From: Treponema sp.
GTDB taxonomy: Bacteria; Spirochaetota; Spirochaetia; Treponematales; Treponemataceae
Assembly (NCBI GenBank): GCA_016290335.1
Contig: JAEETM010000026.1
Span: 1-44,011, forward strand
Length of the DNA stretch: 44,011 nt
Direction of reading: 5' to 3'
Shown here: positions 28,017 to 35,625 of the stretch, piece by piece
How positions within the stretch are numbered: the first letter of the stretch is position 1
Layout of the letters: each line of letters opens with the position of its first letter
Notes under the pieces: model-generated
What the model was told of the DNA's origin: nothing
The model's database searches: none
Seen by the model: only the letters and a program-made list of their open reading frames with translations
Made by a program: the position numbers and the translations under genes

Positions 28017-28954
28017 TGGACAAGAAAAATATTTATTACGCTGCAAAAAAGCAGACACAGCTGGCCAATCTTATTTTTGATATTATAATTTATCTTACAC
28101 TTGCCTTTGTTGTAGTTGCAACAGTTTATCCTTTCTGGAATACAGTTGCTATTTCCTTCAATGATGGTCTCGATTCCCTTACTGGTGGAATTAAACTTTG
28201 GCCTCGTAAGTTTACATGGCAGAACTATAAAAACCTGTTTACTACAGACCGAATCTTCCATGCAGGAATCATTTCTGTAACAAGAACAATTTTACAGACA
28301 GTATTAAGTGTTTTCTGTACTTCAATGCTTGCTTATTCTTTAAGCCGCAAAGAGTTTGTAATCAGAAAGCCTCTTACTACAATTCTTGTTATTTCTATGT
28401 ATATAAACGCTGGTATTATTCCTGGATACATGCTGATTAAAAAGCTTGGTCTTTTGAATAAATACGCAGTTTATATCATTCCTTGCCTTGTTGATATTTT
28501 CAACTTCATTCTTGTAAGAACATACATTAACGGACTTCCAGACAGCTTTGTTGAATCGGCACGTATCGACGGTGCAAATGAGTTCAAAATCTTCATGCGA
28601 ATCATTATGCCGCTCATCGTTCCTTCAATTGCTATGATTTCTTTGTTCACAGCTGTAGGTGCCTGGAACGCCTGGTTTGATACATATTTGTATTGTTCAC
28701 CTAAGACGAAGCTACACTCACTGCAATACGTATTGATGTCCTTCCTGCAGGCGAGCCAGAACCAGAGTGCTTCGGCGGCAGATGCTAACTCAATGGCGGT
28801 TGCTGCTTCATCTGGTGCTTCTACCACAATGGTAACACCAATCAGTATCCGTTCTTCAATTACGGTTGTTGCTACGGTACCTATTCTGGTTGTTTATCCA
28901 TTCGTACAGAAATACTTCGTAGTAGGTATGACAATCGGTGGTGTAAAAGAGTAA
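28016..28954 (+). CDS. Sugar ABC transporter permease (LplC/MalG type)
   Basis: 312 residues with six predicted transmembrane segments (first at about 22-42). The EAA loop reads FVESARIDGANEFKIFMRIIMPL, matching the MalG side of the family. An insertion around 240-275, rich in Ala and Ser (SQNQSASAADANSMAVAAS), lies between the last two segments and is usual in YtcP/LplC-like permeases. The start overlaps the preceding permease stop by one base. A terminator and a palindromic repeat follow, so the transporter unit ends here. It pairs with the LplB-type permease to form the membrane channel. Confidence 0.92.
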   Translation: MDKKNIYYAAKKQTQLANLIFDIIIYLTLAFVVVATVYPFWNTVAISFNDGLDSLTGGIKLWPRKFTWQNYKNLFTTDRIFHAGIISVTRTILQTVLSVFCTSMLAYSLSRKEFVIRKPLTTILVISMYINAGIIPGYMLIKKLGLLNKYAVYIIPCLVDIFNFILVRTYINGLPDSFVESARIDGANEFKIFMRIIMPLIVPSIAMISLFTAVGAWNAWFDTYLYCSPKTKLHSLQYVLMSFLQASQNQSASAADANSMAVAASSGASTTMVTPISIRSSITVVATVPILVVYPFVQKYFVVGMTIGGVKE

Positions 28955-28976
28955 CGAATATCCAGCTGATATTTGG

Positions 28977-29016
28977 AAAAGATGCTTTTGGGGCAAAATC
29001 TCCGGGAGCATCTTTT
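28977..29016 (+). terminator. Terminator after the permease genes
   Basis: AAAAGATGCT (28977-28986) and AGCATCTTTT (29007-29016) form a perfect 10-bp stem with a 20-nt loop and a run of seven Ts. It lies 22 nt after the second permease stop. Confidence 0.8.
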
Positions 29017-29023
29017 TTTATTG

Positions 29024-29051
29024 TGTCATTGTCGTACTTGATACGACAATC
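29024..29051. repeat. 28-nt palindromic repeat, copy 2
   Basis: Identical over 28 nt to 22442-22469, with the perfect palindrome ATTGTCGTA/TACGACAAT at 29028-29050. It begins directly after the T-tract of the terminator and ends 17 nt before the lipoprotein esterase ATG. Confidence 0.85.
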
Positions 29052-29068
29052 AAAAAAAGTGGAATAAA

Positions 29069-30052
29069 ATGATTAAAAGAATAAAATTATATGGATTACT
29101 TTTGTGTGCCGTAACCTTACTTTCCTGCGCAAGTACAAATGCAGGCTCAAGTAACGCTTCAGACACAACAAAAGATAAAAACACAGAAACGGAAACTGAT
29201 ATGGAAACAAAAAAAGACTTTATTACAAACGGTTATGCCGGAGACTGCCCGAGTGAATATGCGGATTTTAGACTAGATGGTGTGGAATATGGCAAAATCG
29301 ACCACGTTATTTATCATTCAAACACCTGCAAAATGGACAGACCTTTTTCTATCCTTCTTCCTGCAAGCTATGACGGTGTAAAAAAATATCCTGTTGTTTA
29401 TTTTCAGCACGGTATTTTTGGTGATGAAAACTGCATCATCCGAGATGAAAACAACAGAATCCGTCAGATTACAGCAAATCTTGCTGCAGACGGAAAAGCC
29501 CCGGAAATGATTTTTGTATTTGGCCATATGTTTGCAACCGATGATCCTAAGCAGAAGCCAGGCTTTAATGCAAAGGATGTTCTGCCATACGATAACTTTA
29601 TAAATGAGCTTGTAAACGATTTAATGCCTTATGTAGAGTCTCACTATTCGGTTTTAACTGGCAGAGAAAACACAGCGGTATGCGGTTTTTCAATGGGGGG
29701 ACGTGAATCTCTCTATATTGGTTTGCAGAGACCAGACCTATTTGCTTACATTGGTGCAATTGCTCCAGCTCCAGGCCTTGTTCCTAGCCGAGATGGTTTT
29801 ATGGTCCATGAAGGTCAATTTGCCAGCGAAGAGGAAATGAAGTTCCCTGAAGGAATGCCGCTTCCAGAGCTTTTGATGGTATGCTGCGGTACAATAGACG
29901 GTACAGTAGGCCAGTTCCCAAAATCTTATCACAAAATTTTTGAGAAAAATGGAGTAGAACATGTCTGGTTTGAAGTGCTTTCTGCAAATCACGACAGTAT
30001 GGCAATCCGCAGCGGCTTGTATTATTTTGTAAGCCACATCTTCAAAAAATAA
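29069..30052 (+). CDS. CE1-like esterase lipoprotein
   Basis: 327 residues. The lipobox L-L-S-C places lipidation at Cys20, followed by a Ser/Thr/Asp/Lys-rich tether (21-50). The catalytic part is an alpha/beta hydrolase of the CE1/esterase-D type: ILLPASYDGVKKYPVVYFQHG, nucleophile Ser208 in GFSMGGRES, and catalytic His308 in SANHDSMAI. It resembles the secreted esterase at 24209 in layout but is clearly diverged, so it is not a recent duplicate. Membrane anchoring with an exposed catalytic domain suits removal of acyl groups from plant oligosaccharides near the importer. The ribosome site is weak (GGAAT). Palindromic repeat copy 2 sits in its leader. Confidence 0.87.
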   Translation: MIKRIKLYGLLLCAVTLLSCASTNAGSSNASDTTKDKNTETETDMETKKDFITNGYAGDCPSEYADFRLDGVEYGKIDHVIYHSNTCKMDRPFSILLPASYDGVKKYPVVYFQHGIFGDENCIIRDENNRIRQITANLAADGKAPEMIFVFGHMFATDDPKQKPGFNAKDVLPYDNFINELVNDLMPYVESHYSVLTGRENTAVCGFSMGGRESLYIGLQRPDLFAYIGAIAPAPGLVPSRDGFMVHEGQFASEEEMKFPEGMPLPELLMVCCGTIDGTVGQFPKSYHKIFEKNGVEHVWFEVLSANHDSMAIRSGLYYFVSHIFKK

Positions 30053-30114
30053 ACAAATAATTCATAAAATAACCGAATAATATTGTATTATTACTAGTTA
30101 AACTGCTTTATCAT

Positions 30115-30162
30115 CTCCTTGAAGCTAAAAATGCAACCTTATGCCTTTTCAGCTTCAAGGAG
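30115..30162 (+). promoter_or_regulatory. Hairpin that buries the Shine-Dalgarno of the orphan binding protein
   Basis: CTCCTTGAAGCT (30115-30126) and AGCTTCAAGGAG (30151-30162) form a perfect 12-bp stem with a 24-nt loop. The right arm contains AAGGAG (30157-30162), the ribosome site for ATG 30173, so the ribosome site is fully paired when the hairpin forms. The next bases are TATTTTTTTT, so the same hairpin also has the form of an intrinsic terminator. The structure is seen directly; that it acts as a switch on transcription or translation is inference. No known riboswitch class is recognised. Confidence 0.75.
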
Positions 30163-30172
30163 TATTTTTTTT

Positions 30173-31579
30173 ATGAAAAAATTGAATCGAAAAATTACAG
30201 CTTGTATTGCAATATTGATGATGGTTGCTACAGCAAGTTCTTTTGCTGCACCAAAAAAGAAGTCAAAGAAGGGCGATCCTTACAAAAATGTTGTAAAACA
30301 GAAGGATAAGAACGGTAAAGTTTACAACTTCGGCGGTATGCACGTTGATTTGCTGGACTGGTGGGCTGGCGATGACTGGGAAGCAAGACCTGCTGCATCA
30401 AAGGCAGAAGAAGATACAAGAGCTTACCACAACTGGCTTAAAGAAACTTATAACTTTACTTATACACAAAAGCAGATTAGCGGATGGGACAGCCACCCTC
30501 AGACAGTAGCAAACTTCTGTATTACAGGCGGTCCAGAAAACTATGTATTCACAATCGATAACCGTTCAGCTTTAACAGGCTATCGTGCTGATTTGTTCTA
30601 TGATTTGTCAAAGCTTGATTGTATTGACTGGTCTAATCCAAAATGGGCATCTGGTTCAGAAAAAATGCTTGTTCGCGGAAAATCATTCTATGCAATGAGA
30701 CCTTTAGTTCCAGAGCCACGTGGTGGTGTATTCTTTAACAAGAGACTTTTGACAGAAGCTGGTATTGATCCGGAAGAACCATACAATCTTCAGAAGGCAA
30801 ACAAATGGACTTGGGAAACCTTTGAACAGCTTGTTGCAAAATGTACTTATGATACAGACAATGATGGTGTAAATGATAAATGGGGTATGGCAAACAGTTC
30901 TACAGAGTTTGTTCCATTAGCTTGTATGTCTAACGGTATGCCAATGATTGGAAAAGATGCTAACGGAAAGTTTATAAACAATGTAGGAAAAGATCAGTGT
31001 CTTGAAGCTTTGGCCTGGTGTTCTCACATGGCTACAACTTACGAAATGCCACAGCCAGAAGGTTCAGAATGGAACTGGATGTATCCTGCATTCCTTGAAG
31101 GTAAAGTAGCTTTCCTTGCAGATCAGGAATATCATGCACAGGACAACGGTACTTTTTCAAAAATGGATGATGATTGGGGCTTTGTTTGCTTCCCACTCGG
31201 ACCTCATGGAGACGGAAAATACAAAACTCTTCATAACGATAACCTTTATATTATTCCTAACTGCTATGATGATGAACGTGCCAACAAAATTGCAAAAATC
31301 TTTGACCTTATGACAGATCCTACACCAGGTTGGGATGGCCCGGATGCTTGGAAAGAAGGCTATTACATCTGTTTCCGTGATTCACGCGCAGTTGATGAAA
31401 CACTTGAACTTATGAAGGCAACTCCAAATCCACGCTGGGATACCCTTATTCCTGGCATCAACTATATGGGCGATGTAATTTGGGTAACTTATCCTGGATA
31501 TGTAACACCTCAGCAGGCTTATGAAGATACTAAGAACACTTGGCAGGGCTTGCTTGATGATGCTAACAGAGGACTTTAA
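30173..31579 (+). CDS. Orphan sugar ABC substrate-binding protein (family 1)
   Basis: 468 residues from ATG 30173 (AAGGAG 10 nt upstream). A signal peptide ends at SFAA and, as in the other binding protein, is followed by a lysine cluster (PKKKSKKG). The body is a family-1 extracellular solute-binding protein with many Trp residues suited to stacking on sugars (WWAGDDWEAR, GWDSHPQ, WTWETFEQLV). A DTDNDGVND loop looks like the calcium-binding-type loop common in this family. No permease or ATPase gene is adjacent, so it may feed the LplB/LplC-type permeases 2-3 kb upstream or act as a sensor. It converges with the AraC-GH1 pair. Control by the leader hairpin is likely. Confidence 0.88.
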   Translation: MKKLNRKITACIAILMMVATASSFAAPKKKSKKGDPYKNVVKQKDKNGKVYNFGGMHVDLLDWWAGDDWEARPAASKAEEDTRAYHNWLKETYNFTYTQKQISGWDSHPQTVANFCITGGPENYVFTIDNRSALTGYRADLFYDLSKLDCIDWSNPKWASGSEKMLVRGKSFYAMRPLVPEPRGGVFFNKRLLTEAGIDPEEPYNLQKANKWTWETFEQLVAKCTYDTDNDGVNDKWGMANSSTEFVPLACMSNGMPMIGKDANGKFINNVGKDQCLEALAWCSHMATTYEMPQPEGSEWNWMYPAFLEGKVAFLADQEYHAQDNGTFSKMDDDWGFVCFPLGPHGDGKYKTLHNDNLYIIPNCYDDERANKIAKIFDLMTDPTPGWDGPDAWKEGYYICFRDSRAVDETLELMKATPNPRWDTLIPGINYMGDVIWVTYPGYVTPQQAYEDTKNTWQGLLDDANRGL

Positions 31580-31600
31580 TTTTAGTTCTTTGGAAAGACT

Positions 31601-32356
31601 CTAACTAATATTGGCTTCGCGCTCAAAATACTTCTGATAATGCAGCTTGCGGTACTCATTGGGCGTGATGCCAGTATGTTTTTTAAAAATATTAATAAAA
31701 TGACTATGTGAAGCAAAGGCAAAATAATTGCTTATATCTGAAGGTGAATAATCTGTATAAACGAGCATTTTTTCTGCAGCTTCAATCTTAAGCTTCATGG
31801 CATATTGAAAAATCGTAATTCCCGTTTCCTTTTTAAATAATTCACACAAATAAGATTTATTGATTTTGAACTCGCTGCAAATATTATCCAGACTGATTTT
31901 TTCGTTAAGATGATTGTAAACATATTCTGAAGTTTTAATTACAACCCGCGACAGCCCAACGTTTTTACGGATTTTGCTCATTCTTTCTGTAAAATCGTAG
32001 ACGACTTCCTGATGGAGTGTATCAATTTCTTCAATTTCCTTGCATTTATCAAGCTGCTGGATATAAATATCACTCAAAGTATAGGCAGCTTCGGCAGGCA
32101 TACCACCTTCAATACAAAAGCGTGTAATCATTGCGATTGTGATTATCAGATGGTAGCGCATATTACGCAGCGGATTATCAGAAAGTTTTCCAAGACCTGT
32201 ACTTGTAAGAGGATTCATATTCTTTTTGACTACTTCAAAATCTCCGTTGCGGACTGCATTATAAAAGAGCATCTCTTTATCATAGGGAAGATGATAATTT
32301 GCATATTCCTGCTGAAGAAATAATTTGTAAGAAAGAATATTTTCTTTTGATTCCAT
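31601..32356 (-). CDS. AraC-family regulator without cupin domain
   Basis: 251 residues. The C-terminal ~100 residues hold the two AraC helix-turn-helix units (LDNICSEFKINKSYLCELFK and SDISNYFAFASHSHFINIFK) followed by TGITPNEYRK. The N-terminal ~150 residues are helical and have no cupin; they resemble the central regions of YesN-type or other AraC proteins that lack a direct sugar site, and no ligand can be assigned. It begins 5 nt after the GH1 stop on the same strand and is therefore co-transcribed with GH1. It converges with the orphan binding protein, 21 nt apart. Targets are probably GH1 and neighbouring sugar genes. Confidence 0.88.
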   Translation of the reverse strand: MESKENILSYKLFLQQEYANYHLPYDKEMLFYNAVRNGDFEVVKKNMNPLTSTGLGKLSDNPLRNMRYHLIITIAMITRFCIEGGMPAEAAYTLSDIYIQQLDKCKEIEEIDTLHQEVVYDFTERMSKIRKNVGLSRVVIKTSEYVYNHLNEKISLDNICSEFKINKSYLCELFKKETGITIFQYAMKLKIEAAEKMLVYTDYSPSDISNYFAFASHSHFINIFKKHTGITPNEYRKLHYQKYFEREANIS

Positions 32357-32361
32357 TACAG

Positions 32362-33684
32362 CTATAAATCTTTTCCGTTTGTTTCTATTATATTTTTATA
32401 CCAAAAGGCCGAATCCTTCAAGCTTCTTTTCTGTGTCTTATAATCAACGTAAACAATTCCAAAACGAGGATTATAACCTTTAGCCCATTCAAAATTGTCC
32501 ATAAAGGACCACTGGAAATAACCGCGTACATCACAACCTTCTTCTGCAGCTTCCTTTAAGCCTTTTAAATAACGATGGAGAAAATCTATTCTGTTAGGGT
32601 CGTGAACTTTTCCATCAAGGCTTACCCAGTCGTGTGTAGAAATACCGTTTTCTGTAATATAAATAGGAAGACCATAACGCTTATAATTGAGCTTTACGCC
32701 CCATTTAAGCGCTTCCGGAGAAATATCCCAGCCAAGTTCATTATGTGCAGTTCCATCAGCGCGGATATAATTGCCCTGGTATTGTGCCTGGTAAATGTTT
32801 AAGCCCAAAAAGTCAATTTTCTGATTAATGATTTTCATATCGTCATCAGTAACAAAATTGAGCAAGTCAGCTGCTTCCTGTACAAAGCTTTCAGGATATT
32901 TTCCTTTTGTGATTGGGTCCATCCAGTAGTTTATTGTCCAGAAAAAGTAAGGAAGTCCGCAGGCAAAATAAGAATTGTAGGCATTTTCTTCATCGGCAGG
33001 GGTAAGCGGGATTTTTGGCTGGGTAGCAAGAGTAATTCCAATGTTTGAGTTTGGAACAAGTTTGCGCAGCACCTTTACAGACTTTCCGTGAGAAACCAGA
33101 ATATTGTGGCCAATGTGTAATAAATCGCGGGTACCAAGCTTTAAACCAGGTGCATGGTCGCCAAGTACATAACCGCAGCCCATAAAAACAGAAGTTTCGT
33201 TAAAGGTTATAAAGTTTTTTACTCGGTCGCCAAAGTTTTCTGCAACAACACGTGTATATTCTTCAAAATAGTTTGAGATTTCAGGATTAAGCCAGCCGCC
33301 TTTGAGATGGAGTGTATACGGTAAATCCCAGTGATAAAGAGTTACAAAGGGTGTGATATTATTTGCCAGAAGCTCGTCAATAAGTGCATTGTAAAAATCA
33401 ATTCCTTTCTGATTTACCTTGCCTGTTCCTTCCGGAAGAATGCGTGCCCAGGAAATGGAAAAGCGGTAAGCCTTTAAGCCGCATTCAACCATCAGTTTTA
33501 CATCTTCCTTAAAGCGGTGATAATGGTCGCAGGCAAGGTCTCCCGTAGCTCCATATTCAATTTTCCCCGGCTGATGAGTAAAATCATCCCAAATATTCAG
33601 TCCTTTTCCGTCTTCGTCCCAAGCTCCTTCAATCTGATACGAAGCCGTTGCCGCTCCCCACAAAAAATCCTTACAAAATGCCAT
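32362..33684 (-). CDS. GH1 beta-glucosidase family enzyme
   Basis: 440 residues, standard GH1 length, no signal peptide, so cytoplasmic. The family N-terminus FLWGAATASYQIEGAWDEDG is followed by the acid/base Glu163 in TFNETS and the nucleophile Glu345 in YITENG. The YFQWSFMDNFEWAKGY segment near the C-terminus forms the sugar-binding -1 subsite. Absence of the phospho-sugar pocket Ser/Lys-Tyr pattern (the segment is NFEWAKGYNPRFGIVYVDY) favours a non-phosphorylated beta-glucoside or related substrate. AGAGGA precedes the ATG. First gene of a two-gene unit with the AraC regulator. Confidence 0.93.
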   Translation of the reverse strand: MAFCKDFLWGAATASYQIEGAWDEDGKGLNIWDDFTHQPGKIEYGATGDLACDHYHRFKEDVKLMVECGLKAYRFSISWARILPEGTGKVNQKGIDFYNALIDELLANNITPFVTLYHWDLPYTLHLKGGWLNPEISNYFEEYTRVVAENFGDRVKNFITFNETSVFMGCGYVLGDHAPGLKLGTRDLLHIGHNILVSHGKSVKVLRKLVPNSNIGITLATQPKIPLTPADEENAYNSYFACGLPYFFWTINYWMDPITKGKYPESFVQEAADLLNFVTDDDMKIINQKIDFLGLNIYQAQYQGNYIRADGTAHNELGWDISPEALKWGVKLNYKRYGLPIYITENGISTHDWVSLDGKVHDPNRIDFLHRYLKGLKEAAEEGCDVRGYFQWSFMDNFEWAKGYNPRFGIVYVDYKTQKRSLKDSAFWYKNIIETNGKDL

Positions 33685-33780
33685 AGTAATCCTCTAGTAA
33701 AAAAGTGTTTAAATTATAATAACACATAATGATTTTTACGTGAACAAAAAGAGTTTGTTTTATTAGTCTTTTCTATCGCG

Positions 33781-33809
33781 TTGAAAATTATAGTTCATTT
33801 TATTATAAT
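33781..33809 (+). promoter_or_regulatory. metN promoter; leaderless geometry
   Basis: -35 TTGAAA (33781-33786), a 17-nt spacer and a perfect -10 TATAAT (33804-33809). ATG 33818 follows after 8 nt and has no Shine-Dalgarno, so transcription should start at or within 1-2 nt of the codon. Confidence 0.7.
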
Positions 33810-33817
33810 TCCAACCT

Positions 33818-34873
33818 ATGGAAATAAAACTGAATAATTTGGCAAAAACATATATTTCGGCTGATGGAATTACAGAAGTAAAAGCTGTCGACGGCATCTC
33901 CCTTACAATTCCATCTAATCAGATTTTTGGAATTATTGGTAGAAGTGGTGCCGGAAAATCCTCTCTTGTCCGTTTAATCAGTATGATGGAAAAACCGGAT
34001 TCCGGCGAAGTTTACTATGATAGTCAGCGTGTAGACAATCTTCCAGAAAAAGAACTTGTTCTCCGCCGTCGCCGAATCGGTATGATTTTCCAAAACTTCA
34101 ATTTGTTCAGTTCACGTTCAGCTGGTCAGAATATTGCTTATCCAATGGAGATTTGTGGTGTTCCTAAAGATAAAATCAATGCTCGTGTAGACGAGCTTCT
34201 TGAAATTGTTGAGCTTTCAGATCGAAAGGATGCACGAATCAGTACACTTTCCGGCGGACAAAAGCAGCGAATTGCAATTGCAAGGGCTTTGGCAAATAAT
34301 CCTGATATTCTTTTTTGCGATGAAGCCACTTCCGCCCTGGACCCGCAGACAACAAAATCAATCTTAAACCTTATTCGAAAAATCCAGAGCAAAATGAACC
34401 TTACTGTTGTAATGATTACCCACCAGATGGAGGTTGTCCGCGATGCCTGCAGTCAGGTTGCAGTAATTAGTGAAGGGCAGGTTGTAGAGCAGGGGTCTGT
34501 AAACGATATTTTCTTAAATCCACAGAATCAGGTTACGCGCGAGTTTATTTCTAACATCGGTTCAAATCAGGAGCTTGCACAGAATCAGGCTCAAAACGGT
34601 GTTAAGAATGATGATGGTTCTATAATCCGCTGGTCAAATGAAGGTGGAGAGTATGAGCTTGGTTTCCCTTCTGATTTGCAGGGTGCGCCGGTACTTAGTC
34701 AGCTGGCAAAAAGCTATAACATTGAGTTTAATATTCGGGCAGCTGGAGTTCAGCAGCTTACAGATAATTCTATAGGTAAAATGATTGTTGACTTGATTGG
34801 TTCTGAGGAAGAAGTTGCAAAAGCAATTGATTATTTAAAAGAGCGTGGTTTGTACGTGAACAAGCTTTCGTAA
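33818..34873 (+). CDS. metN: Methionine ABC transporter ATP-binding protein MetN
   Basis: 351 residues. The ATPase has Walker A GRSGAGKSS (41-49), signature LSGGQ (144-148) and Walker B with catalytic Asp168/Glu169 in LFCDEATSALD. Residues about 275-350 form a NIL domain, the methionine-binding regulatory domain that gives transinhibition in this family. It powers D/L-methionine import together with MetI. MetI follows after 51 nt, but the usual MetQ binding lipoprotein is not next to them. There is no SAM or Met riboswitch in the 130 nt upstream; instead a near-consensus promoter abuts the ATG. Confidence 0.93.
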   Translation: MEIKLNNLAKTYISADGITEVKAVDGISLTIPSNQIFGIIGRSGAGKSSLVRLISMMEKPDSGEVYYDSQRVDNLPEKELVLRRRRIGMIFQNFNLFSSRSAGQNIAYPMEICGVPKDKINARVDELLEIVELSDRKDARISTLSGGQKQRIAIARALANNPDILFCDEATSALDPQTTKSILNLIRKIQSKMNLTVVMITHQMEVVRDACSQVAVISEGQVVEQGSVNDIFLNPQNQVTREFISNIGSNQELAQNQAQNGVKNDDGSIIRWSNEGGEYELGFPSDLQGAPVLSQLAKSYNIEFNIRAAGVQQLTDNSIGKMIVDLIGSEEEVAKAIDYLKERGLYVNKLS

Positions 34874-34924
34874 GTGCAGGCTTTCAAGCAGTGTTTTTCT
34901 TGTAAGGAATTGGAGTAAAAGATT

Positions 34925-35593
34925 ATGAGTACAGAAGTTGCAAAATATTTTTCGGTAATAGGAATTGCCACCTGGCAAACCTTTGTAATGGTGTTTTTCT
35001 CTACAGTTTTCAGCCTTGTGCTGGGCTTGCCGCTCGGAATCCTTTTGTGTACAAGCGATAAAGCTACCGGTTTACGACCTCATAAGGTTTTGAATCAGAT
35101 TCTGTCTGTTATCATCAATATTTTGAGGGCAATCCCTTTTGTAATTCTTGTGATTTTGCTTTTTCCTGTAACAAGAGCGATTGTTCATACTGCAATTGGT
35201 ACAAAAGCTTCTATTGTACCGCTCACTATTGCAGCAGCACCTTTTGTTGCGCGTGTTATAGAATCAGCTCTTAAGGAAGTTGACCCCGGTGTTGTTCAGG
35301 CAGCCCGTTCTATGGGTTCTACAGACCGCCAGATTATTTTTAAGGTTCTTTTACCGGAAGCTCTTCCTTCAATTGTAAACGGTATTACTCTTACAATAAT
35401 CAACTTAATCGGCTATTCAGCAATGGCTGGTACTGTTGGTGGCGGTGGTCTTGGTGACGTTGCAATTCGTTATGGTTACCAGCGATATAGAGTTGAGTAT
35501 ATGCTTGGCTCGGTTGCAATCATCCTTATTCTTGTTGAGGTGATTCAGTTGATTGGTACACACGTAGCGAATAAAATGCAGAAGAACCGCTAG
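34925..35593 (+). CDS. metI: Methionine ABC transporter permease MetI
   Basis: 222 residues, the normal size, with five hydrophobic segments. The EAA loop reads LKEVDPGVVQAARSMGSTDRQIIFKVLLPE, and the YSAMAGTVGGGGLGDVAIRYGYQRY segment is diagnostic for MetI-type permeases. It forms the membrane part of the methionine importer with MetN, and is probably co-transcribed with it. GGAATTGGAG-like purines precede the ATG. It converges with the minus-strand 521-residue gene, 32 nt apart. No metQ follows. Confidence 0.93.
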   Translation: MSTEVAKYFSVIGIATWQTFVMVFFSTVFSLVLGLPLGILLCTSDKATGLRPHKVLNQILSVIINILRAIPFVILVILLFPVTRAIVHTAIGTKASIVPLTIAAAPFVARVIESALKEVDPGVVQAARSMGSTDRQIIFKVLLPEALPSIVNGITLTIINLIGYSAMAGTVGGGGLGDVAIRYGYQRYRVEYMLGSVAIILILVEVIQLIGTHVANKMQKNR

Positions 35594-35625
35594 GGCGAAA
35601 GCAAAACTGCACATTTGTTGTTTTT

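Noticed and set aside
33685..33817. Expected SAM or Met riboswitch before metN
   Set aside because: No long leader is possible, since the promoter lies 8 nt from the ATG, and no conserved riboswitch stems are visible.
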